From NCBI GenBank assembly GCA_021817875.1, contig JAKAFQ010000072.1, positions 1 through 11,936 on the forward strand: a stretch of 11,936 nucleotides of DNA. The letters run 5' to 3'. Shown here in pieces: positions 6,873-11,936 of the stretch; position 1 is the first letter of the stretch; each line of letters opens with the position of its first letter. The stretch is from Pseudomonadota bacterium. Lineage in GTDB: Bacteria; Pseudomonadota; Gammaproteobacteria; Steroidobacterales; Steroidobacteraceae. Position numbers and translations under genes: made by a program. Under the pieces are notes generated by a model that had not been told where the DNA came from, did no database searches, and saw only the letters and a list, made by a program, of their open reading frames with translations.

Positions 6873-8027
6873 CTACTGCACCTGCAGGCGCAGGTCCCGC
6901 AGGGTCGTGCCGCCGATGCGCGCCTGCCCGATCGTCAGCGTGCCGCGGGCATGCAGGGCGCGCAGCGCCCGTACCGGCAGTGCCCACGGCTTGCGGTGGG
7001 TCCGGGTCGGTGGCAGGTAGCCTGCGAAATCGATCCGGTCGGCATGGAGCGCGAACGTCCACCGCTTCCGAGCGCCGGCATAGTCGACCCATCCGGTCAG
7101 GGTGGTCGCATCGAACCGGCCGACGAGCGGCTTGACGCTCAGCGTGCCGTCATTCAGGCGCCAGCGGCCGCTCAGCGCCAGCCGCCCGAGCGTGGTGCGG
7201 TTTTCGGGCAACCGCATGCGGATGCCGAGCAGCCCGATGAGCTTACGCACCGAGGGGACGGCAAAGGCCACAGCCCCGCTGCCGGAAAGGCCGTGCGTGC
7301 CGCGGCTCAGTGCGGCAAGACCCGTCACCGTGGCGTCCGCCACCTGGAGCCCCACCCCCCGTACCGAGACGGTCAGCGGCGCCGCCTCGAGGCGCAGCCA
7401 GGGGATCCGCAGCTGCACTCGTACCCCCGCCGGGGGCAAGGGGCGTCCGTGCAGCACGAAGCGGGTGCGGATGGCGAGCGGCCTGCCCGGCCGCCAGGCA
7501 CCGACGCGCAGCTGCCAGTGTGTCAGTCCCAGTTGCCTGCCCCGCTCCTCCAGATACAGCGCGCCGTCGGTCAGGACCACTCCGCCGACCACGGGCAGTG
7601 CGGGCGCTCCGGCGCCGGGCGCGTGCCCGAACAGCCCCTGCCAGTTGCCCCGGCCGTCCGGCCCGCGCCACAGATGGATGACCGCGCCCCGCAGATGAAC
7701 CGTCCCGATCACCACCTGGCGGTGCAGCAGCAACGGCAGCAGGCCCACACGAAGCCGCGCCGAGTGCCAGTCAATCAGGTCCGGTCCCGGCTGCCCCGGC
7801 GCGGTGCCGAGGCGCGCCGCCCCCATCCTCACGCCCAACCCGGGAAACCACGACAGGCGCAGGTGTCCTTCGATCAGGAATGGCCGGCCGGCGGCACGAC
7901 TCACCACCCGCTGAATCTCACCGCGGTACCGGTCGGGGTTGATCAGCAGCGTGATGCTGACCAGCGTCAGGGCCGCGAGCAGTACCAGCGCGGCGACGGT
8001 GATCAGAATCCAGCGGACGACGCGCAT
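6873..8027 (-). CDS. Short AsmA-family envelope protein
   Basis: 384 residues. An N-terminal signal-anchor (about residues 6-29) is followed by the AsmA N-terminal pattern: [41 protein letters not shown], then [24 protein letters not shown] and a DGRGNW motif. AsmA-like proteins are anchored in the inner membrane, have a periplasmic beta-rich groove and are linked to lipid homeostasis or phospholipid transport between the membranes. The family is usually about 600 residues or more. Here the protein stops at a segment ([23 protein letters not shown], 23 residues counted as two parts [12 protein letters not shown] and [11 protein letters not shown]) that lies in mid-protein in longer members, so the C-terminal portion is missing. 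The start at 8027 gives a normal signal-anchor; the open frame upstream overlaps the lipoprotein gene. asmA-like genes next to mutY and yggX are known in Pseudomonas. Confidence 0.85.
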   Translation of the reverse strand: MRVVRWILITVAALVLLAALTLVSITLLINPDRYRGEIQRVVSRAAGRPFLIEGHLRLSWFPGLGVRMGAARLGTAPGQPGPDLIDWHSARLRVGLLPLLLHRQVVIGTVHLRGAVIHLWRGPDGRGNWQGLFGHAPGAGAPALPVVGGVVLTDGALYLEERGRQLGLTHWQLRVGAWRPGRPLAIRTRFVLHGRPLPPAGVRVQLRIPWLRLEAAPLTVSVRGVGLQVADATVTGLAALSRGTHGLSGSGAVAFAVPSVRKLIGLLGIRMRLPENRTTLGRLALSGRWRLNDGTLSVKPLVGRFDATTLTGWVDYAGARKRWTFALHADRIDFAGYLPPTRTHRKPWALPVRALRALHARGTLTIGQARIGGTTLRDLRLQVQ

Positions 8028-8047
8028 CAGGGGCCGATGCAGGCGCT

Positions 8048-8569
8048 TTAATAGGTCGGCCGGGCGCGCGAGCGCGATGTCGAATCGATCGGTACCGTCC
8101 AGTACGCATCCGCCGCGGCGCTCCACGACCGATCGGTGATCTCCGGCCAGGCGCCGGGAGCGAAACCGGGCGCGCCGTCGAGCCGCTTTTGACTCAACAC
8201 CAGGATGCCGTCGTGGATGTTCGACACCGCGAGCAGCCAGGGGATCGGCACCAGCTTGCCGTCGTGGCGGATCACCAGATGGGTGGCGCGTCCGCGAGTA
8301 TCGAAGACGATGTCCTGTATGGTCCCGAGCGGCTGTCCGGCCTGGGATTGCACGGGCGTGGAGAGCAGCGTCGACGCCCGGCGCGCGGCAATGGGGCCCG
8401 ATGCGCGCGGGCGCGTGGCGCTGGCCTGCGCCGCGGGGGTGGCAGGGGCCTCTGAGGCCTTCGGCATGAACTGCGGACCCTGTTGCGAACAGGCCGTGAG
8501 GACGAGCCCCAACGCTGCGCACAGCGGTGGCAGGCATTTTCTGAGCATCGGGTTGGCGCGCTTCACCAT
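8048..8569 (-). CDS. Predicted outer-membrane lipoprotein with PRC-barrel domain
   Basis: 173 residues. The N-terminus MVKRANPMLRK is followed by a hydrophobic stretch and a lipobox LTAC with the lipidated cysteine at 27. The next residue is Ser, which by the E. coli rule would send it to the outer membrane. A low-complexity Ala/Pro/Thr linker covers about 35-60. A PRC-barrel follows at about 64-135 (QPLGTIQDIVFDTRGRATHL, then LVPIPWLLAVSN and LVLSQKRLDGAPGF). The tail contains WPEITDRSW and AYW, as in other PRC-barrel proteins. PRC-barrels mediate protein contacts, as in RimM and reaction-centre subunit H; the specific role here is unknown. The ATG overlaps the hemF stop as ATGGTGA; a later Met at 8548 is possible. 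No ribosome binding site is obvious, so coupling to hemF is likely. Confidence 0.8.
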   Translation of the reverse strand: MVKRANPMLRKCLPPLCAALGLVLTACSQQGPQFMPKASEAPATPAAQASATRPRASGPIAARRASTLLSTPVQSQAGQPLGTIQDIVFDTRGRATHLVIRHDGKLVPIPWLLAVSNIHDGILVLSQKRLDGAPGFAPGAWPEITDRSWSAAADAYWTVPIDSTSRSRARPTY

Positions 8570-9399
8570 CTGACCAGCGGCGGCAGGCTCATGAGATAGG
8601 CCTCGGGATCGGCATCGGTCTGGAAGCCGAACTTCGTGCCCCGATCATAGACCAAGTTGAACTCGACGTAGCGGCCGCGCTTGTACAGAAGTCTCTGCCG
8701 CGCTGCCTCGTCATACGGCAACTGCCTGCGTCGCGCGACGAGCCGGGGATAGACGCCGAGGAACGCCTCGCCCACCTGGCGCACGAAGGCGAAATCCGCC
8801 CTGGCGTCGGGACCGGCGAGCTCGTCGAAGAAGATGCCGCCGACTCCACGCGGTTCGCGCCGGTGCGGCAGATAGAAGTACCGGTCACACCACTCCTTGA
8901 ATTCAAGGTAGGCGTCCGGCCGGTAGGTGTCGCACGCGCCGCGCAGCGCCGCATGGAACTCCGCGGTGTCCTCCTCGAACGGGAAGGTCGGTGTCAGGTC
9001 CGTGCCGCCTCCGAACCACGCGCGGCTGGTGCGCAGATATCGCAGGTTCAGGTGGACCGCCGGCACGTAGGGGTTGGTCAGGTGCGCCACGAGCGAAATG
9101 CCGCAGGCGAGAAACTGTCCGCCCGAGGCTGCCGCGCCGGCAACCTGGCCGCGCGCCTGCTCGGCCAACACACCGTGGACGTCGCTGAAGTTCACGCCGA
9201 CTTTCTCGAACACCTCGCCGCGCATCAGCCGTGATTCCCCGCCGCCCTGCAGCCGATGGCCTTGCGGCCGGCGCCAGCTGCGCGCTTCGAAGCGGCTCGA
9301 TGGCTCGAAGGTCTCGAACGCGGCGCAGATGCGCCCCTGCAGGTCACGGAAATACTTCGCCGCCTCCCCGGCCAGATCTTCGCCGGCGGTCGCGGTCAT
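8563..9399 (-). CDS. hemF: Oxygen-dependent coproporphyrinogen III oxidase, compact form
   Basis: 278 residues (E. coli: 299). It oxidatively decarboxylates coproporphyrinogen III to protoporphyrinogen IX using O2 in the cytoplasm. Conserved pieces are VFEKVGVNFSDVHG (63-76), NPYVPAVHLNLRYL with H116, WFGGGTDLTP (128-137), FHAALRGACD with H149, YFYLPHRREPRGVGGIFFDEL with H179, and RGRYVEFNLVYDRGTKFG (241-258). Two differences from the E. coli type stand out. The loop before WFGGG is about seven residues shorter, and the protein ends at SLPPLVRW, without the usual WEYxxxPxxGSPE...RDWV tail of about two dozen residues. Both resemble alphaproteobacterial HemF as I remember it. All active-site histidines are present, so it is probably functional. 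The start ATG overlaps the hemE stop by one base (TGATG). Confidence 0.95.
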   Translation of the reverse strand: MTATAGEDLAGEAAKYFRDLQGRICAAFETFEPSSRFEARSWRRPQGHRLQGGGESRLMRGEVFEKVGVNFSDVHGVLAEQARGQVAGAAASGGQFLACGISLVAHLTNPYVPAVHLNLRYLRTSRAWFGGGTDLTPTFPFEEDTAEFHAALRGACDTYRPDAYLEFKEWCDRYFYLPHRREPRGVGGIFFDELAGPDARADFAFVRQVGEAFLGVYPRLVARRRQLPYDEAARQRLLYKRGRYVEFNLVYDRGTKFGFQTDADPEAYLMSLPPLVRW

Positions 9400-10466
9400 C
9401 AGGACTGCGCTCCCGCTGCCTGCGCCCGGCGCGCGGAGTGCTCGTGCACGTAATCGACCAGCCGCGCCACGGCCCCCGGGTCGGCGTGGGGCCAGATGCC
9501 GTGGCCGAGGTTGAAGATGTGACCGGGCGCGGGGCCGGCTTCCGCGAGCACCCGCGCGGCCTGGCGCTCGAGCTCCTCGGGAGGGGCGAACAGCGCCGCC
9601 GGATCGAGATTGCCCTGCACCGCCTTGTCCGGACCGAGCCGCCGGCGCACCTCACCGAGCGGTGAGCGCCAGTCGACGCCGATGACATCGGCATCGACCC
9701 CGGCGAGACTGTCCAGGAGCGCGCTGCCCTGGTTGACATAGTAGATGAGCGGCACGCCGCTGCCGCGCAGCGCCCCGAGGGTGCGCTGCGCGGCGCGCAG
9801 CGCGAAGCGCTCGAACTGTGGCGGCGCGAGCAGTCCCGCCCAGGACTCGAACAGCATCAGCGCCTGGGCGCCGGCGCGCGCCTGCGCCTGCAGGTAGGCG
9901 GCCATTGCATCCGCCAGCTTCTCGAGCAGGCGCTCGCTGGCGGCCGGCTGCGCGTAGAGAAAGGCGCGCGCCGTCTCGAACTCCTTCTGCGGGCGCCCGC
10001 AGACGAGATAGCAGAAGAGCGTGAACGGCCCGCCCGCGAATCCGATCAGCGGCACGCCGCGCGGCGCCTGCGCACGAACCATCCGGATGGATTCCAACAC
10101 GAAGGGCACGTCGCGTTCCGGGACCAGCGTGCGCAGCGCATCGATCGCCGCGTCGCCGCGCACCGGCTCGCGCACCACCGGTCCGGGTTCGAAGGTGAGG
10201 TCGACGCCCATGCCCTGCAGCGGCGTCATGATGTCGCTGAAGAGAATGGCCGCATCGAGCCCGAAGCGGCGCAGGGGCTGCAAAGTGGCCTCGGCGGCGA
10301 GCTCGGGCGTCCGGGTCAACGTGACGAAGTCCGCCTGTGCGCGCAGCTCACGGTACTCGGGCAGGTAGCGGCCCGCCTGGCGCATGATCCAGATGGGCGT
10401 GTACGGCACCGGCTGGCGGCGGCAGGCGGCCAGAAACACCGAGGTCTCGGCGGCGCTCGTGCTCAT
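9399..10466 (-). CDS. hemE: Uroporphyrinogen decarboxylase
   Basis: 355 residues, the normal size (E. coli: 354). It removes the four acetate carboxyls of uroporphyrinogen III to give coproporphyrinogen III, without a cofactor, in the cytoplasm. Motifs: PIWIMRQAGRYLPEYRELR (24-42, the Arg-rich active-site loop), AILFSDIMTPLQGMG with the catalytic Asp at 78, GFAGGPFTLFCYLVCG in the middle, and NLGHGIWPHADPGAVARLVDYVHEH near the end with the conserved active-site His. The ATG overlaps the hemB stop as ATGA (10463-10466), and the hemE stop overlaps the hemF start as TGATG. HemE and HemF catalyse consecutive steps and are adjacent here, so balanced translation through coupling is likely. Confidence 0.98.
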   Translation of the reverse strand: MSTSAAETSVFLAACRRQPVPYTPIWIMRQAGRYLPEYRELRAQADFVTLTRTPELAAEATLQPLRRFGLDAAILFSDIMTPLQGMGVDLTFEPGPVVREPVRGDAAIDALRTLVPERDVPFVLESIRMVRAQAPRGVPLIGFAGGPFTLFCYLVCGRPQKEFETARAFLYAQPAASERLLEKLADAMAAYLQAQARAGAQALMLFESWAGLLAPPQFERFALRAAQRTLGALRGSGVPLIYYVNQGSALLDSLAGVDADVIGVDWRSPLGEVRRRLGPDKAVQGNLDPAALFAPPEELERQAARVLAEAGPAPGHIFNLGHGIWPHADPGAVARLVDYVHEHSARRAQAAGAQS

Positions 10467-11440
10467 GCCTTCAACCAGCGGGCCACCTGGGGCGCGAAGT
10501 AAGTGATGATGAGGTCGGCGCCGGCGCGGTGAATGCCGGTGAGGGTCTCGAGCACCGCCGCGCGCTCGTCGATCCAGCCGCGCTCCGCGGCCGCCTTGAT
10601 CAGGCTGAACTCGCCGCTCACCTGGTAGGCGACCAACGGCACGCGTACCGTGTCGCGCACCTGACGGATGATGTCGAGGTAGGGCAGGGCGGGTTTGACC
10701 ATGACGAGGTCCGCGCCTTCCTCGATGTCCAACAGCACCTCGCGCAGCGCCTCGCGCGCGTTCGCCGGATCCATCTGGTAGCTGCGCCGGTCGCCGAAGG
10801 CCGGTGTCGACTCGGCGGCCTCGCGGAACGGGCCGTAGAACGACGAGGCGAACTTGGCGGCGTACGACACGATGGGCGTCATGGCGTAGCCCGCCTCGTC
10901 GAGCACCCGGCGGATGGCCTGCACGCGCCCGTCCATCATGTCGCTCGGCGCCACCGCATCGGCGCCGGCTCGCGCGTAGTTGAGCGCCACCTGGGCGAGG
11001 GTCTCGACCGAGCTATCGTTGTCGATCGTTCCGTCGGGCAGGACGTGCCCGCAATGGCCGTGATCGGTGGCACTGCACAGACAGACATCGGTCCACAGCA
11101 GCAGCTGTGGGCAGGCCGACTTGATCGCCGCGATGGCCCGGGCCGCCAGTCCGTGCGGGTCGAGCGCGGCGCTGGCGCCCGCGTCTTTCCGTTCCGGTGC
11201 GGCGAACAGCAGCACCGCCGGCACCCCGGCATCGGCCGCGGCCCGCGCGTCCTTCACGGCCTCGTCGACCGAGAGCTGCGCGATGCCCGGCATGCTCGAC
11301 ACCGGCTGACGTACGCCCTCTCCGGGGATCACGAACAGCGGATAGATGAGCGACTCGGGGGTGAGACGGGTTTCGCGGACCATGCGCCGCCAGAGTTCCG
11401 TCTGGCGCGTGCGCCGCGGCCGTACGCTCGGGAAAGTCAT
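10463..11440 (-). CDS. hemB: Delta-aminolevulinic acid dehydratase (porphobilinogen synthase), zinc type
   Basis: 325 residues, normal length. It condenses two 5-aminolevulinate molecules into porphobilinogen. The active site holds the metal-binding cysteines C120, C122 and C130 in DVCLCSATDHGHCG, the zinc-dependent pattern seen in E. coli and human enzymes. Many Pseudomonas and alphaproteobacterial enzymes instead have Asp/Ala there and use Mg. Lys196 (SYAAKFASSFYGPFREA) and the Schiff-base Lys249 (VMVKPALPYLD) are present, with GDRRSYQMDPANAREALRE between them. The frame is open upstream to 11536, but the ATG at 11440 gives the correct N-terminus, has AAGAGG 8 bases before it, and overlaps the hemD stop as ATGA. 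Confidence 0.98.
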   Translation of the reverse strand: MTFPSVRPRRTRQTELWRRMVRETRLTPESLIYPLFVIPGEGVRQPVSSMPGIAQLSVDEAVKDARAAADAGVPAVLLFAAPERKDAGASAALDPHGLAARAIAAIKSACPQLLLWTDVCLCSATDHGHCGHVLPDGTIDNDSSVETLAQVALNYARAGADAVAPSDMMDGRVQAIRRVLDEAGYAMTPIVSYAAKFASSFYGPFREAAESTPAFGDRRSYQMDPANAREALREVLLDIEEGADLVMVKPALPYLDIIRQVRDTVRVPLVAYQVSGEFSLIKAAAERGWIDERAAVLETLTGIHRAGADLIITYFAPQVARWLKA

Positions 11441-11936
11441 GATGTCAGCCTCTTTTCGGCGCACAGCGCCGCTTGGTGTCCGGGGTCCGCACCCGGCGAA
11501 CCCGCCTGAATCCCGCGCACCAGCGCCTCGCAACACAGGGCGAGGCCGCGCAGTGTATGCGGCTCGGCGACGAACGGCGAGAAGCCGCGCGCGCTCAACG
11601 CGCGTGCCGTGGTCGGACCGATGGCCACTGCCGGGGCGGCCCGCAGAAGCTCGCGGAAATATTCCATTCCCAACGCACTCTCGAGCTCGGTGGCTGCCGA
11701 GGGACTGGCGAAGGTGACCGCCCCGAGGCTCTGGCGAGCGATCGCGGCGCGGCAGGCCTCAGTATCGAGCGACGCGCCCGCCACAGTGCGATAGGCCTCG
11801 ATGCTCACGACCTCGGCGCCGAGCCGGGCGAGTCCCTCGCTCAAGGAAGGCAGCGCGCGTGAGCTGGTCGGATGGAGCACGCGCTGGCCGCGCAGCCCGC
11901 GGCGCTCGAGCGCGTTGAGCAGACCTGCGGCGCCCG
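11437..11936 (-). CDS. hemD: Uroporphyrinogen-III synthase, C-terminal part (cut by window edge)
   Basis: The frame is open through the window edge; 165 C-terminal residues are visible, starting GAAGLLNALERRGLRGQRV. HemD cyclises hydroxymethylbilane with ring-D inversion to uroporphyrinogen III. The family has low conservation, and the call rests on the two-lobed pattern: LRGQRVLHPTS at the start of a Rossmann-like lobe, GAEVVSIEAYRTV, AVTFASPSAATEL, and AVAIGPTTARALSARGFSPFVAEP near the end. These match the usual Y-R-x-V, TF(T)SPSA and IGPxTAxAL signatures. The stop overlaps the hemB start (ATGA, 11437-11440). hemC is the usual upstream neighbour and would lie outside the window; the operon promoter is also out of view. 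Confidence 0.93.
   Translation of the reverse strand, partial: GAAGLLNALERRGLRGQRVLHPTSSRALPSLSEGLARLGAEVVSIEAYRTVAGASLDTEACRAAIARQSLGAVTFASPSAATELESALGMEYFRELLRAAPAVAIGPTTARALSARGFSPFVAEPHTLRGLALCCEALVRGIQAGSPGADPGHQAALCAEKRLTS
11449..11454 (-). promoter_or_regulatory. hemB ribosome binding site
   Basis: AAGAGG on the minus strand, 8 bases before the ATG at 11440 and inside the hemD coding region. It supports the 325-residue HemB start over the longer upstream open frame. Confidence 0.6.

Noticed and set aside
5779..7020. 413-codon plus-strand open frame opposite mutY
   Set aside because: MutY has all catalytic and Fe-S residues in its own frame. The opposite frame has only low-complexity sequence.
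6871..7092. N-terminal extension of MutY by 74 residues
   Set aside because: It would overlap the AsmA-like gene deeply and has no counterpart in MutY. The ATG at 6870 gives the standard N-terminus.
6951..8051. 366-codon plus-strand open frame opposite the AsmA-like gene
   Set aside because: Gln/Arg/Pro-rich shadow. The minus-strand frame has the signal-anchor and AsmA pattern.
10529..11509. 326-codon plus-strand open frame opposite hemB
   Set aside because: Antisense shadow rich in Arg, His and Gly. HemB is unambiguous on the other strand.

Overview
This is a very GC-rich chromosomal window carrying bacterial housekeeping genes with gammaproteobacterial character: HrpB, MinCDE, YggX and the asmA-mutY-yggX order known from pseudomonads. 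I see no mobile element, CRISPR array, tRNA or rRNA. The taxonomic call is an inference from gene content. Two heme enzymes do not fit a plain pseudomonad or enteric pattern: HemF looks like the compact form I associate with Alphaproteobacteria, and HemB is of the zinc, cysteine-rich type.

The plus-strand half (1-5338) holds the end of an SPFH/slipin-type membrane protein, a DUF423 (YgdD-like) inner-membrane protein, the DEAH-type helicase HrpB, and the division-site genes minC, minD and minE. minD and minE are tightly coupled, but minC is separated from minD by an unusual 280-bp spacer. That spacer contains GC-rich palindromes and a small open frame with its own good ribosome binding site.

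The minus-strand half (11936 down to 5458) reads as one tightly packed eight-gene unit: hemD (cut by the window edge), hemB, hemE, hemF, a PRC-barrel lipoprotein, a short AsmA-like protein, mutY and yggX. Successive genes overlap by 4, 4, 1 and 7 bp, or are separated by 20, 2 and 18 bp, so cotranscription is likely. The four Hem proteins catalyse four steps of tetrapyrrole synthesis: PBG synthase, uroporphyrinogen-III synthase, uroporphyrinogen decarboxylase and O2-dependent coproporphyrinogen oxidase. The last two genes concern oxidised guanine repair by an Fe-S glycosylase and protection of iron and Fe-S clusters. The middle pair encodes envelope proteins.

The two halves converge at 5339-5457, where there is an imperfect GC-rich hairpin without a clear U-tract. 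The best leads are the heme/envelope/repair operon with its uncharacterised lipoprotein, the AsmA-like protein that lacks the usual C-terminal part, the compact HemF, and the minC-minD spacer. None of these proves a new system. Every gene except the small spacer frame belongs to a recognisable family.
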